DNA of 64,000 bases from Campylobacter sp. GTDB lineage: Bacteria > Campylobacterota > Campylobacteria > Campylobacterales > Campylobacteraceae. Under the pieces are notes generated by a model, which saw only the letters and a list, made by a program, of their open reading frames with translations, was not told the origin of the DNA and did no database searches. Below, one piece after another: positions 17,682 through 27,450 of this stretch (positions within the stretch are counted from its first letter, which is position 1; the number at the start of each line of letters is the position of its first letter). A program made the position numbers and the translations under genes. The stretch is from positions 15,165-79,164 of the forward strand of contig NZ_JAHHTD010000001.1 in assembly GCF_020024835.1 (NCBI RefSeq). Direction: 5' to 3'.

Positions 17682-18036
17682 ATAAAAGCCATTTGATTAA
17701 GATAAAACACCAAGTGCTTATAGCAAATAATACACTAAAAAATACCCCCGCACTTGCACAATCTTTTGCTTTTTTAGCTAGTAAGTGAAAATCATTTGTG
17801 CAAAGATCTACGCAAGCTTCTATGGCGGAATTTAAAGCTTCTATGATTAAAATCAAAACTAATACAAAAATCAATACAAAATGCTCTATAAAATTTATAG
17901 GCAAAAAAAGACTTATTATAATTAAAGGTATGATTATCAATGTTTCTATCTTAAAAGCCATCTCATCTTTAAATAAAAATTTAATTCCACTTAAAGCATA
18001 AGAGGTATTTTTAAATAGGGAATAATTTGGCTTCAT
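17674..18036 (-). CDS. dgkA: Diacylglycerol kinase
   Basis: Small inner-membrane kinase (120 residues) that recycles diacylglycerol to phosphatidic acid. Three hydrophobic segments and the family motif EALNSAIEACVDL (about 62-74), then AKDCASAGVF, are clear. Its start shares one base with the stop of eptC, whose phosphoethanolamine transfer releases diacylglycerol. The pairing therefore makes metabolic sense. Confidence 0.93.
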   Translation of the reverse strand: MKPNYSLFKNTSYALSGIKFLFKDEMAFKIETLIIIPLIIISLFLPINFIEHFVLIFVLVLILIIEALNSAIEACVDLCTNDFHLLAKKAKDCASAGVFFSVLFAISTWCFILIKWLLYG

Positions 18037-19583
18037 TAAGGATTTTCCTTTAAATTTTTACTAAATAAATCATAATTTTTTTCATATTCACTGGTATTGA
18101 TATTAAAATATCCCAACAAACTTGAAAAAAGGTTATCATGAGATAGTTTATAATCTTTTTTAGCTTTTAATGTTTTGCTTAAATTAGTATCATTGCTCCA
18201 GAAAATCATAGGTATATGAGTTTGCTCTTTTGGAGCTATAAAATAAGGCATTCCATGAAGGTAAATTCCATTTTCTCCTAAACTTTCACCATGATCTGAC
18301 ATATAAAGCAAGGAAGTTTCTTGAGTGGAATTTTGTTTTAGCATATTTATAAGACTTTTTATAATAAAATCAGTATATAGTAAAGTATTATCATAAGTGT
18401 TAAATAATTCTTCTTGAGTGCATTTTTGTAATTCATTAGTATCGCAAGTTGGGGTAAATTTTTTAAATTCATCAGGGTAGCGTTTAAAATACGATGGCCC
18501 GTGAGAACCTTGTAAATGAACGATAATGATTTTGCTTGAAGTTGTGTTTTCTAATTCTTTTTTAACTAATCCGAGCAAACTTTCATCATAATTTTCTGAA
18601 ATAATTTTATTTTTGATACGATTGCAATTTCCTTTACAACCTCCAGAATTATTATCAAGCCAAATACTTTGCACTCCAACTTTTTGCAAAATATCTAAAA
18701 TATTTTCTTCATATAAATTATCATTAAAAGTTTCTTTTTTATGCCTTGAAAACATACAAGGTAAGCTTTTTGCAGTAGCTGTTCCGCACGAACTTACTTG
18801 ATTAAAATATATGAGATTTTCTTCGTTTTTTGTGTAAAAATTAGTGTCGTTATTGGTGTATCCGCCTAAGGAATAATTTGCTGCTCTAGCGGTTTCTCCA
18901 ACGACTAAAATCATAATTTTTTTAGGGTCTTTTTCCCATTTGGCATCTGAGGCTATAGTTTGGAGGTATTTTTGTGAGGCAAGCTTTAATTTTATGTATT
19001 TAATACTTGAATAAATTTGATAAAAAGGAGTGTTATAGACTCTTATTTCATTATAAGTTCTTAGAAAAGGTATGATATTTTTTGAAAAAATACCAAGTAA
19101 GCCAAAAACAATAATAAAAGCTACTAATATAGTATAAAATTTAATCAATAAATGTTTTTTAAAATTACAATAATGAATTTTTATTTTGATGATAAAAAAA
19201 GTAGGGATAATAAAAGTAAAAAATATATATAAAAACATTTTAATATTTAGCAAGTCAAACACTTCTTTTGTATCAGTTTGCATAGCATTTTTAATCATAT
19301 CACTATCAATAATCACGCCATAATTTAACATAAAATAACTACTAATTGAACTTACCGCAGTAAAAAAAATCATTAAAATTTTGCTAAGATAAGGTAAAAA
19401 TAATAAGGCAAAAATCCCAACTAATAACCCAAAATAAATAACAATATACAATATCACATAATAACCATCATTATTAGCGTATAAGTTATTGTAAATGTAA
19501 GAAAATAATTTAAAATTTATAGCACTAATATAAATAGCACTAATAAGCACGAATTTAAGCCAAGAGATATTAAAAATTTTCAT
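18036..19583 (-). CDS. eptC: Phosphoethanolamine transferase
   Basis: Inner-membrane enzyme of 515 residues, the homologue of C. jejuni Cj0256 (EptC), which modifies lipid A, lipooligosaccharide core and the flagellar rod protein FlgG with phosphoethanolamine. Five N-terminal membrane helices (to about 170) are followed by a periplasmic sulfatase-fold domain. The zinc site includes the nucleophile Thr231 in VVGETARA, HGSHGPSYFKRYP-like segments and MSDHGESLGE. The catalytic domain has several Cys pairs (CGTATAKSLPC, CKGNC), typical of the family. It is first in its operon and divergent from xth. Confidence 0.93.
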   Translation of the reverse strand: MKIFNISWLKFVLISAIYISAINFKLFSYIYNNLYANNDGYYVILYIVIYFGLLVGIFALLFLPYLSKILMIFFTAVSSISSYFMLNYGVIIDSDMIKNAMQTDTKEVFDLLNIKMFLYIFFTFIIPTFFIIKIKIHYCNFKKHLLIKFYTILVAFIIVFGLLGIFSKNIIPFLRTYNEIRVYNTPFYQIYSSIKYIKLKLASQKYLQTIASDAKWEKDPKKIMILVVGETARAANYSLGGYTNNDTNFYTKNEENLIYFNQVSSCGTATAKSLPCMFSRHKKETFNDNLYEENILDILQKVGVQSIWLDNNSGGCKGNCNRIKNKIISENYDESLLGLVKKELENTTSSKIIIVHLQGSHGPSYFKRYPDEFKKFTPTCDTNELQKCTQEELFNTYDNTLLYTDFIIKSLINMLKQNSTQETSLLYMSDHGESLGENGIYLHGMPYFIAPKEQTHIPMIFWSNDTNLSKTLKAKKDYKLSHDNLFSSLLGYFNINTSEYEKNYDLFSKNLKENP

Positions 19584-19675
19584 ATTTTCCTTTCAAACAA
19601 ATAAAGATTATAAATTAAAATAGTTAATTTATATTATTAGCTTTATGATATGATTATGATTTTTTAAGGATAATT

Positions 19676-20434
19676 ATGAAATTACTTTCGTGGAATGTAA
19701 ATGGCTTAAGAGCTATTTGTGATAAGAATGCATTAGACTGGATAGAAGAAGAAAATATTGATTTTATAGGTTTTCAAGAAATAAAAGCACACGAAGAGAA
19801 ATTTCCAAAAAGAATTTATGAATATAATTTTAATCATATGTATTTTAATAGTGCCAAAAGGGCTGGCTATTCTGGTGTTATGAGTTTGTGTAATTTTGAT
19901 TGTGAAACTAAAAAGTGTGAATTTTTTGATGATGATGAGGGTAGGGTTTTAGAGCATAGATTTAAAAATATTGTGCTTTTTAATATTTATTTTCCAAACG
20001 GACAAAAAGATGATGAGCGTTTAAAATTTAAGATGAAATTTTACACTGATTTTTTAGTTTATTTAGATAAGCTTTTAAAGGAAGGCAAAGAGATTATCAT
20101 CTGTGGTGATGTCAATACTGCTCATAAGGAGATTGATTTAACACACCCTAAGGCAAATGCCAATACCTCTGGATTTTTGCCTATGGAGCGTGCTTGGATT
20201 GATGATTTATTAGCACTTGGTTTTATTGACACTTTTAGAGCAATTAATGGGGATATAAAAGAAAAATATTCTTGGTGGAGCTATAGAATGAAAGCTAGAG
20301 AAAGAAATGTAGGCTGGAGAATTGATTATTTTTTTATATCTAATAATTTAAAAAATAAGCTTAAAAATGCTTTTATAAAAGATGATATTTTAGGTTCTGA
20401 TCACGCTCCTGTAGGGATAGAATTAGATATTTAA
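19676..20434 (+). CDS. xthA: Exodeoxyribonuclease III
   Basis: Base-excision repair AP endonuclease and 3'-5' exonuclease, 252 residues, standard length. Conserved sites are WNVNGLRA (start), GFQEIKA with the catalytic Glu, ICGDVNTAHKEIDL, and GSDHAPVGIEL at the C-terminus. It begins 92 bases from the divergent eptC with AAGGA before the ATG. It corresponds to C. jejuni Cj0255c. Confidence 0.95.
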   Translation: MKLLSWNVNGLRAICDKNALDWIEEENIDFIGFQEIKAHEEKFPKRIYEYNFNHMYFNSAKRAGYSGVMSLCNFDCETKKCEFFDDDEGRVLEHRFKNIVLFNIYFPNGQKDDERLKFKMKFYTDFLVYLDKLLKEGKEIIICGDVNTAHKEIDLTHPKANANTSGFLPMERAWIDDLLALGFIDTFRAINGDIKEKYSWWSYRMKARERNVGWRIDYFFISNNLKNKLKNAFIKDDILGSDHAPVGIELDI

Positions 20435-20516
20435 AAAGTTTTAATTATTTGCCTAAGAAATTATAAAATTAATCAATCATTAAGTAATAAAAATATACAA
20501 TTACCTCTTTTAAAAT

Positions 20517-20591
20517 GGCCCATTCGTCTAGCGGTTAGGACATCGCCCTTTCACGGCGGTAACACGAGTTCGAGTCTCGTATGGGTCACCA
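20517..20591 (+). tRNA. tRNA-Glu (anticodon TTC)
   Basis: Cloverleaf of 75 bases with encoded CCA. The acceptor stem pairs GGCCCAT with ATGGGTC, the anticodon loop reads CTTTCAC in the stem CGCC/GGCG, and the T arm contains GTTCGAGTC. Confidence 0.96.
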
Positions 20592-20686
20592 CTTCGTATC
20601 TTCTAGCTATTATAAAGAGTTATTTAGTTTTTAATTTATCTGTGTTAAAATTATTTGCATAAAATTTAAATATTAAGGAGAAAGAT

Positions 20687-21340
20687 ATGTTTGAGTTAAG
20701 AAAATTACCTTATGAAGTAGATGCTTTTGGGGATTTTTTAAGTGCTGAAACTTTTTCTTTTCATTATGGAAAACATCATCAAGCTTATGTAAATAATCTA
20801 AATAATCTTATCAAAGATACTAAATTTGAAGGCAAAGATTTAGTTTATATTATTAAAAATTCAGATGGTGGTATTTTCAATAATGCAGCACAAGTTTATA
20901 ATCACGATTTTTATTTTGATTGCATAAAGCCAAAAGTATGTTGTGGCTGTGGTTGCTCTTTATATGAATCATTTAAAATGGCAGTTGAAAAAGATTTTAA
21001 TTCAATGGAAAATTTAAAAGATGAATTCATAAAAGGTGCAACAGGAGTTTTTGGGTCAGGGTGGTTTTGGCTAGTTTATAATATTAAAAACAAAAAGCTA
21101 GAGCTTGTTGGGACAAGTAATGCAGCTACACCTATTACAGAAGATAAAATTCCACTTTTAGTGGTAGATATTTGGGAGCATGCTTATTATATTGATCATC
21201 GTAATGCTCGCCCTGTGTATTTAGAAAAATTTTATACACATATAAATTGGGAATTTGTGTCTAAAGCTTATGAGTGGGCCGTTAAAGAAGGTATTAATTC
21301 TGTAAGTTTTTATGCTAATGAATTACACCCTGTAAAATAA
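20687..21340 (+). CDS. sodB: Iron superoxide dismutase
   Basis: Cytoplasmic superoxide dismutase, 217 residues. Metal ligands fit the Fe/Mn family: His in HYGKHHQAYVNNL, His in YNHDFYFDC, and Asp/His in VVDIWEHAYYIDHRNARPVYL. The motif GATGVFGSGWFWL is conserved. A cluster of cysteines (CCGCGC, about residue 84) lies in a variable loop where Campylobacter SodB also carries cysteines. The start has AAGGAG upstream; a -10-like CATAAAAT lies near 20658. A terminator follows. Confidence 0.96.
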   Translation: MFELRKLPYEVDAFGDFLSAETFSFHYGKHHQAYVNNLNNLIKDTKFEGKDLVYIIKNSDGGIFNNAAQVYNHDFYFDCIKPKVCCGCGCSLYESFKMAVEKDFNSMENLKDEFIKGATGVFGSGWFWLVYNIKNKKLELVGTSNAATPITEDKIPLLVVDIWEHAYYIDHRNARPVYLEKFYTHINWEFVSKAYEWAVKEGINSVSFYANELHPVK

Positions 21341-21351
21341 CACAAATTTTT

Positions 21352-21390
21352 AATAAATTCCACTGAAATTATATGTGGAATTTATTGTTA
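21352..21390 (+). terminator. Terminator after sodB
   Basis: Perfect 12-base stem AATAAATTCCAC (21352-21363) / GTGGAATTTATT (21375-21386) with an 11-base loop, followed by GTTATTATT. Its symmetry would also allow it to act on the opposite strand. Confidence 0.75.
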
Positions 21391-21505
21391 TTATTGACTT
21401 AGAATGCAATAATACAGCATTTAATTTATTATTTTTATTTGATTATATTTTATTAATACTTGCAAAATTTAGATTTATAGATTGATATTTTATTATAAAA
21501 TATAG

Positions 21506-22495
21506 CTATTCTAAAATAATCCCTTCATTTAATATCACTTCTCCTATGATATAAGCATTTGAATTTTCTAAAATTTTACTCACATTAGCAGGATTTACTA
21601 CCATTACCATTCCTACGCCCATATTAAAACTTCTATACATTTCATTTTCTTCTACGCTTTGACCTATTTGATAAAATATTTCTTGAGTTTTTAAATGGTG
21701 CTTTTTAATCACTGCTCCAATACCTTGTGGGAAAATTCTAGGTAAATTTTCTACCAATCCACCGCCTGTAATATGTGCTAAAGCATTGATATAAGGCTTT
21801 AATTTTAAAAAATCTTTTACATAAATTTTTGTAGGCTCAAGCAAAATATCAATTAGCGTTTTATCCCCTATTTTATCATCAAATTTAAGTTTTTGCACTT
21901 CAAATAATACTTTTCTAGCTAGAGAATATCCATTAGAATGAAGACCACTGCTAGGTAAAGCTAATAAAATATCACCATTTTTTACAAAAACTCTTCTATC
22001 TATTTCGTCTTTTTCAGCCATTCCTACCGAAAAACCAGCTAAATCAAAATCTCCTATATGATACATACCAGGCATTTCTGCGGTTTCTCCTCCTATTAAA
22101 GCACATTTTGCTTTTTTGCACCCATTTGCTATACCCATTACAACTTTTTTAGCATTTTCAACTTCTAATTTTGCACTTGCATAATAATCTAAGAAAAAAA
22201 GTGGAGTAGCAAAATTACAAATTAAATCATTCACACACATTGCCACTAAATCTTCACCTATGGTGTTGAAATTTTGTGCATCAATTGCAAGACGTAGCTT
22301 TGTCCCAACTCCATCAGTCGCAGCTAACATTACGGGATTTTTAAAACCTTGTGGCATAGCAAAAGCACCTGAAAAAGAGCCTATTCCACCTAAAACATTT
22401 TCATTAAAAGTTTCTTTGACTATAGGCTTTATAGCCTCCACAAAGGCATTGCCATTATCTATACTTACTCCAGCATCTTCGTAGCTTATATTCAT
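21506..22495 (-). CDS. purM: Phosphoribosylformylglycinamidine cyclo-ligase
   Basis: Purine synthesis step 5 (AIR synthetase), 329 residues, standard length. Conserved stretches include ATDGVGTKLRLA, GGETAEMPGMY and ITGGGLVENLPR. It is divergent from coaE across 57 bases, as in C. jejuni Cj1529c-1530. Confidence 0.96.
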   Translation of the reverse strand: MNISYEDAGVSIDNGNAFVEAIKPIVKETFNENVLGGIGSFSGAFAMPQGFKNPVMLAATDGVGTKLRLAIDAQNFNTIGEDLVAMCVNDLICNFATPLFFLDYYASAKLEVENAKKVVMGIANGCKKAKCALIGGETAEMPGMYHIGDFDLAGFSVGMAEKDEIDRRVFVKNGDILLALPSSGLHSNGYSLARKVLFEVQKLKFDDKIGDKTLIDILLEPTKIYVKDFLKLKPYINALAHITGGGLVENLPRIFPQGIGAVIKKHHLKTQEIFYQIGQSVEENEMYRSFNMGVGMVMVVNPANVSKILENSNAYIIGEVILNEGIILE

Positions 22496-22552
22496 TTATA
22501 TTCCTTTAAGAATTTAAAGGTATTTTAGCTAAAAATCTTTTAAGGCTAAATT

Positions 22553-23146
22553 ATGCAAAATGCTTATTTTGTAACTTCAAGTATAGCAGGTGGAAAATCA
22601 ACCTTTATCAAAATAGTTAAAAATTTAGGATTTGATACTATAAGTGCTGATGAAATTACTCATATGTTATTAAATAAAAATGCACAATGTATTGCAAAAC
22701 TTTTTGATGATTTGATTTTAAATATTGATGGTAGTGTAGATAGAAAAAAACTTGGAAATATAATTTTTAACGATTTATTTGCTAAAGAAAAATTAGAAAC
22801 TTTCATTCATCCAAAAATTAAAGATGAAATTTTAAAACAAGCTATAAAAATTGATAAAAAAAATAAAGCTTTTTTTATAGAATTACCATTATTTTTTGAA
22901 AATAATAATTATCAAAATTTAGGGAAAAGTATTTTAATTTATGCACCAAGAGAGCTTTTGCTTCAAAGACTTATGTTAAGAGAATGTATAAGTAAAGATG
23001 AAGCATTAAATAAGATAAATTCCCAGCTTGACATAGAAAAAAAGAAACAAATGGCTGATTATGTAGTAGAAAATATATATAGTTATAAAATATTTGAAAA
23101 AAGTGTGTTAAATTTTTTAAAATACAACTTAAAGGTTATTGTGTGA
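22553..23146 (+). CDS. coaE: Dephospho-CoA kinase
   Basis: Last step of coenzyme A synthesis, 197 residues. The P-loop SSIAGGKST (8-16) and ISADEITHMLL are typical. The usual Gly before the P-loop is replaced (TSSIAGGKS), a substitution also seen in Campylobacter as I recall. Its end overlaps dapF by 4 bases. Confidence 0.92.
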   Translation: MQNAYFVTSSIAGGKSTFIKIVKNLGFDTISADEITHMLLNKNAQCIAKLFDDLILNIDGSVDRKKLGNIIFNDLFAKEKLETFIHPKIKDEILKQAIKIDKKNKAFFIELPLFFENNNYQNLGKSILIYAPRELLLQRLMLRECISKDEALNKINSQLDIEKKKQMADYVVENIYSYKIFEKSVLNFLKYNLKVIV

Positions 23147-23895
23147 AATATTTTAAATATTGTGCTAGCGGAAATGATTTTATTATATTTGCAGATGAAG
23201 AAAAAAAAGATAGATCTAAAATAGCACAAATTCTTTGTAATAGATACGAGGGCATAGGTGCAGATGGGTTAATAGCGATAATCCCTCATAAAAGGTATGA
23301 TTTTCAATGGCAGTTTTATAATTGTGATGGAAGTGAAGCAAATATGTGCGGTAATGGCTCAAGAGCAGCAGCACATTTTGCACATCATTTTTTAAAGAAA
23401 TCTAAATATTTAAATTTTATTACCGGTGCAGGACTTATTAAATCTTATGTAGAAGATGATATGGTTGAAGTTAAATTAAGTAGTGTTGAAAATATTAAAG
23501 AAGCCTTTAAATACAAGCAAAAGCAGTGGCAATTATGCGATACAGGCGTCCCTCATCTTGTAACTTTTGTAAATGATTTAAATGATTTTGATGAAAAAAT
23601 ATGCAAAGAACTTCGTCAAAAATATAATGCGAATGTAAATTTTGCTAAAATTGTAAATGATAGATTGCTTATGGTAAGAACATTTGAACGAGGTGTAGAA
23701 AGTGAAACCTTAGCGTGTGGAACAGGTATGAGTGCGTGTTTTTATTTAGCACAATTAGATGAAAAAGTTAAATCAGAAGTTACAATAAAGCCAAAAAGTG
23801 GCGAGGAATTATTTTTTAGATTTGAAGAAAATCAAATATTTTTTAAAGGAAAGGTAAAGTATTGTTTTGAAGCTAATTATAATTTTTCTTATTAA
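23143..23895 (+). CDS. dapF: Diaminopimelate epimerase
   Basis: Converts LL- to meso-diaminopimelate for lysine and peptidoglycan. The 250 residues carry both catalytic cysteines: Cys69 in MCGNGSRAAAHF and Cys192 in ETLACGTGMSAC. It starts with GTG (23143) overlapping the coaE stop, and its end overlaps the next gene by 29 bases. Neighbours match C. jejuni Cj1530-1532. Confidence 0.95.
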   Translation: MKYFKYCASGNDFIIFADEEKKDRSKIAQILCNRYEGIGADGLIAIIPHKRYDFQWQFYNCDGSEANMCGNGSRAAAHFAHHFLKKSKYLNFITGAGLIKSYVEDDMVEVKLSSVENIKEAFKYKQKQWQLCDTGVPHLVTFVNDLNDFDEKICKELRQKYNANVNFAKIVNDRLLMVRTFERGVESETLACGTGMSACFYLAQLDEKVKSEVTIKPKSGEELFFRFEENQIFFKGKVKYCFEANYNFSY

Positions 23896-24574
23896 TTGTA
23901 TTTTATTACAAGCTAAATTTATCCCAGGTTTTGATGAAAGTTTTTATACTCTTGATATTAATCAAAAAAGAGAAGTATTTATAGGAAAAATTAACACCTT
24001 GCTTGATAATTCTTTTAAAAATATAGAAAATGAACAAGAATTTGTAAATAATTTTTTTAATGAAGCATTAAAATTAAATTTTAGAAATTTAAATCAAACA
24101 GCTTTAAATAGATTGATAGAACTAAAGGAAAAATACAGAATAAAAAATTTATACGACATACAAGAGTATCAAAAAAAAATTCAAAAAATCCCTAAATCTT
24201 TGGCCATAGCTCAAGCTATTATAGAAAGTGCTACCGGAACGAGTCGTTTTGTAAAAGAAGCAAATAATCTTTTTGGAGAATGGACTTGGGGAGAAAAAGG
24301 TTTAGTGCCTAAAGAAAGAAGTTTAAATAAAACACATAAAATTAGAATTTTTGATACTTTAGAAGAAAGTGTTGATTCTTATGTTTTGAATTTAAATCGT
24401 CATTATGCTTATGAAGATTTTAGGATATGGCGTCAGAGTATATTAAAAAAAAGAGAAAAACTAGATGGCAAAGAAGCAGCTAGATATTTAGAAAAATATT
24501 CTGAAATAAAAAATAAATATATCCAGTTAATTTTAGCTATCATAAAAAAACATAAATTAGATAAATTTGATTAA
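23867..24574 (+). CDS. Periplasmic glucosaminidase-like (Bax-type) protein
   Basis: A 235-residue protein with a short signal peptide (KLIIIFLINCILLQA) and a glucosaminidase-like domain: SLAIAQAIIESATGTSRFVKEANNLFGEWTW contains the putative catalytic Glu, followed by RIFDTLEESVDSYVLNLNRH. Such proteins cleave peptidoglycan; its place after dapF fits wall metabolism. The likely start is TTG 23867, within dapF; no ATG is available before the signal peptide. It resembles C. jejuni Cj1532. It converges on the next gene with a 4-base overlap. Confidence 0.8.
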   Translation: MKLIIIFLINCILLQAKFIPGFDESFYTLDINQKREVFIGKINTLLDNSFKNIENEQEFVNNFFNEALKLNFRNLNQTALNRLIELKEKYRIKNLYDIQEYQKKIQKIPKSLAIAQAIIESATGTSRFVKEANNLFGEWTWGEKGLVPKERSLNKTHKIRIFDTLEESVDSYVLNLNRHYAYEDFRIWRQSILKKREKLDGKEAARYLEKYSEIKNKYIQLILAIIKKHKLDKFD

Positions 24575-25629
24575 TTTCCTAAAGCCCACTCATCAAATGG
24601 AAGCAGTAAAATTCTAACCCCATTGATAAAAAATTCAGTATTTTGCGAAAGTGTGATAACAAAAATCGAAGAAATCTTAAGATGATTTTTACTAAGAATT
24701 TTTTTAATTTTTAATAAAATTAAATCTTTATCTTTAAAAGGTAAGCACAAAAAAGCAATTTTTAAATTTGGGATATAAAAATCAAAATATTTAGTATAAA
24801 AAATTTCTTGTTTAAATTTAAACATTTCATTTAAAACTAAATTTTCAAACAAAGCATTAAAATCTTTTTGTATGCTTAAAGAGTTTTTTAAAGAAAAATC
24901 CCAAAAATATACTTTTTTTAAGTTTTTTTCATAATTTTTCACAAAATATAAAGTGTAATTTTGTTCTAATTTTGTTATATTTTTGTATAAAGTATCTTTT
25001 GAAATTTGCATTTTTTCTTTCATCGATTTAAATAAATCATTGGTGCTAAATTCTCCAGAGATATTTGAGGAGATAAATTTTAAAATATTTAATTCTAAAG
25101 GGCTATAAAAACTTTTTAAATAAGTAGAATTTACTTCTTGGTTTTGAGTTATAGTGTTTCTTCCAATATGCAAAAAATAACTTACCATAGATTTTATATC
25201 AATATTTTTTTTATTTAAGCTTATGAATTCTTCAAAATCTAAAAAGTCAAGATGAAGTTCTTCAAAATCATTTAATTTAAAATCAATCATATTAACACTT
25301 AATATGATTTGTAAATTTAAATGTTTTAAAATACTAAAATCAAATTCATAGCAAAAATTACAAAGCACTAAAAATTTAATTTGAGGATTGTAAATTAAAA
25401 AAGAATTAAGATGTAATAAACTTTTTTCATCAAATTTTAAATCAGCACAATCAATAAAGAGTATATTTTCATTTTTATAAGAAGATAAAAAATTTAAAAT
25501 AAGATTTTTTTTACCGCTGGCAAATCCACCTTTTACGATGAGATTTTTATTAGTTTGAATTTGAATTTTTCTTTCTTTAAAGCTTTGATTTTTTGGATAA
25601 TTATCATAAAAAAATTGTAATATCTTCAT
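24571..25629 (-). CDS. P-loop ATPase with helix-turn-helix, Cj1533c-like
   Basis: A 352-residue protein resembling bacterial AAA ATPases of the DUF4143 type. The P-loop is KGGFASGKKN (about 33-42), with a Walker B-like ILFIDCADL. A winged-helix segment lies at about 195-235 (GEFSTNDLFKSMKEKMQISKDTLYKNITKLEQ) and a nuclease-like C-terminal region follows (LFENLVLNEMFKFKQEIFYTKYFDFYIPNLKIAFL). Function is unknown. C. jejuni Cj1533c occupies the same place. Confidence 0.65.
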   Translation of the reverse strand: MKILQFFYDNYPKNQSFKERKIQIQTNKNLIVKGGFASGKKNLILNFLSSYKNENILFIDCADLKFDEKSLLHLNSFLIYNPQIKFLVLCNFCYEFDFSILKHLNLQIILSVNMIDFKLNDFEELHLDFLDFEEFISLNKKNIDIKSMVSYFLHIGRNTITQNQEVNSTYLKSFYSPLELNILKFISSNISGEFSTNDLFKSMKEKMQISKDTLYKNITKLEQNYTLYFVKNYEKNLKKVYFWDFSLKNSLSIQKDFNALFENLVLNEMFKFKQEIFYTKYFDFYIPNLKIAFLCLPFKDKDLILLKIKKILSKNHLKISSIFVITLSQNTEFFINGVRILLLPFDEWALGN

Positions 25630-25641
25630 AGTTATAAATTA

Positions 25642-25717
25642 TGGTGGAGTATAGCGGGTTCGAACCGCTGACCCCAACGCTGCCAGCGTTGTGCTCTCCC
25701 AGCTGAGCTAATACCCC
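25642..25717 (-). tRNA. tRNA-Ala (anticodon GGC)
   Basis: Complementary-strand cloverleaf of 76 bases with encoded CCA. The acceptor stem begins GGGGTAT and pairs with ATACTCC, the anticodon loop contains GGC, and the T arm has GGTTCGAACC. Confidence 0.96.
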
Positions 25718-25849
25718 TTTTATTTGGTTTAATGAGAAAAGGATAATACATTTTAGCTTATATTTTATTAAATTAAGTATTCTTAGTATATTAAATATAA
25801 AAATTATCCTTATAATAAGGAAAAAATATAAAAAAATATCTATAAATTC

Positions 25850-25879
25850 TTGACTTTATGAAACTTGTTTTTATATAAT
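25850..25879 (+). promoter_or_regulatory. Promoter of the S10 operon
   Basis: TTGACT (25850-25855) and TATAAT (25874-25879) are separated by 18 bases, a near-ideal sigma-70 promoter and the strongest in the window. It drives the 20-odd ribosomal genes to secY. Confidence 0.8.
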
Positions 25880-25901
25880 TGCTCCATCATTAACTATGGT
25901 G

Positions 25902-25918
25902 GTTAGATTTTATCTAAC
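25902..25918 (+). promoter_or_regulatory. S10 leader hairpin
   Basis: GTTAGAT (25902-25908), TTT, ATCTAAC (25912-25918): a 7-base stem in the short leader before rpsJ. It may be a binding site for an autoregulating ribosomal protein; that is inference. Confidence 0.4.
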
Positions 25919-25941
25919 GAGTTCTTTATAAAGGAAAAAAT

Positions 25942-26253
25942 ATGGAAAGAATTAGGCTTAAGCTAAAAGCTTATGACCACAGAGTTCTAGATCGCACAGT
26001 TGCAGCAATTGTAGAGGCTGTTAAGAGAACAGGTGCTGATATTAGGGGACCAGTACCGATGCCTACAAAGATAAAAAGATACACAGTTTTGAAATCTCCA
26101 CATATAAATAAAGACTCACGCGAACAATTTGAGATGAGAATTCACGCGCGTATGCTTGATATTGTGGCAGCTACTCCAGATACGGTAGATTCACTCACAA
26201 AACTTGACTTAGCTCCTGAAGTTAATGTCGAGGTAAGAGCTATGGGTAAATAA
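25942..26253 (+). CDS. rpsJ: 30S ribosomal protein S10
   Basis: First gene of the S10 operon, 103 residues. S10 sits in the small-subunit head and also acts in Nus antitermination. The family segments [21 protein letters not shown] and [19 protein letters not shown] are intact. AAAGGA precedes the ATG by five bases, about 60 bases after the predicted transcript start. Confidence 0.98.
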   Translation: MERIRLKLKAYDHRVLDRTVAAIVEAVKRTGADIRGPVPMPTKIKRYTVLKSPHINKDSREQFEMRIHARMLDIVAATPDTVDSLTKLDLAPEVNVEVRAMGK

Positions 26254-26262
26254 GGATAAAAT

Positions 26263-26838
26263 ATGGAATACATTGTAGAAAAAATTGGTATGAGTAGAAC
26301 AATTAGCACACCAAGCATTCCTGTAACCCTACTTAAGCTTGTTCAAACTAAAGTATGTGAAGTTGAAAATGGAAAAGCTCTGGTTGCTTATGTTAAAGGC
26401 AAAGTAAATAATAAATGTATCTCTGGTCAGCAAAAAAAATATAATCTTTCTACTGAATATAATAGATTTGCTAATTTAAAAGTAGCAAATACCCAAGCAG
26501 GAGATATTGATTTAAATCCTTTGAAAGAAGCTTCTGTTTTAAAAGTAAGTTTTAATTCTAAAGGTAGAGGCTATAGTGGGGTTATGAAAAGACACGGATT
26601 TGCTGGAGGTCCTGCAAGTCATGGTTCAAGATTTCATAGACGCCACGGATCAATAGGTAATCGCGAATGGCCAGGTCGTGTTCAGCCAGGTATGAAAATG
26701 GCAGGTCATTATGGTAATGTAAAAGTTACCGTGAAAAATGAAATAGTATCATTTGATGAAGAAAATAGCATTTTAGTAGTTAAGGGTGCTGTGCCAGGAT
26801 ATAATGGTGCTATGGGTAGAATAAGGATTGCAAAATGA
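26263..26838 (+). CDS. rplC: 50S ribosomal protein L3
   Basis: L3 organises the peptidyl-transferase region. The 191 residues include [23 protein letters not shown] and the loop [26 protein letters not shown]. It is shorter than E. coli L3 (209), as is usual in this class. Its stop overlaps the rplD start (ATGA). Confidence 0.97.
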   Translation: MEYIVEKIGMSRTISTPSIPVTLLKLVQTKVCEVENGKALVAYVKGKVNNKCISGQQKKYNLSTEYNRFANLKVANTQAGDIDLNPLKEASVLKVSFNSKGRGYSGVMKRHGFAGGPASHGSRFHRRHGSIGNREWPGRVQPGMKMAGHYGNVKVTVKNEIVSFDEENSILVVKGAVPGYNGAMGRIRIAK

Positions 26839-27449
26839 GTAAAGTAACTATTTTAAATGATAAATTTGAAAAAGCTAGCGAACTCGATCTTCCAGCAAAA
26901 TATGCAGAAGTTAATTCTCACAACCTTTATTTGTATGTAAAATCTTACCTTTCTAGTCTTAGAGCAAATACAGCTCACACTAAAGGTAGAAGTGATGTAA
27001 GTGGTGGCGGTAAAAAACCATGGAGACAAAAAGGACGTGGTGGTGCAAGAGCTGGTTCAACAAGAACAAATGTTTGGGTAGGTGGTGCTGTGGCATTTGG
27101 TCCTACAAACAATCGTAACTATATTCAAAAAGTGAATAAAAAACAAAAACGTTTAGCACTTGAAAGAGCATTAGCTGATAAGGCTCAAAATAATGCGTTG
27201 TTTTCAGTAGATTGTTTAAACATTGAAAGTGGCAAAACAAAAGACGCAAATGCAGTTATTAAAAAGCTTGGTTTAAAAGACGCTTTAATTATAAAAGATT
27301 TACTAGATGAAAAAACACTTCTTGCTTTTAGAAATTTAGCAAATTGTTATGTTATTGATGCAAGTGAAGTTAATGCTTATTTAGTATCTGTATTTAATGC
27401 TGTTATTATTGAAAAAGCAGCACTTGAATCTATCGTAAAAGAGGGTTAA
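26835..27449 (+). CDS. rplD: 50S ribosomal protein L4
   Basis: L4 lines the exit tunnel. The 204 residues contain the Arg/Gly-rich tunnel loop ([20 protein letters not shown]) at about 55-75. In E. coli it also represses the S10 operon; whether it does so here is unknown. Coupled to rplC by a 4-base overlap. Confidence 0.97.
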   Translation: MSKVTILNDKFEKASELDLPAKYAEVNSHNLYLYVKSYLSSLRANTAHTKGRSDVSGGGKKPWRQKGRGGARAGSTRTNVWVGGAVAFGPTNNRNYIQKVNKKQKRLALERALADKAQNNALFSVDCLNIESGKTKDANAVIKKLGLKDALIIKDLLDEKTLLAFRNLANCYVIDASEVNAYLVSVFNAVIIEKAALESIVKEG

Positions 27450-27450
27450 A

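Noticed and set aside
20930..20960. Cysteine cluster in SodB as a sign of a novel metal site
   Set aside because: As I recall, C. jejuni SodB also has cysteines in this loop, so it is normal for the genus.
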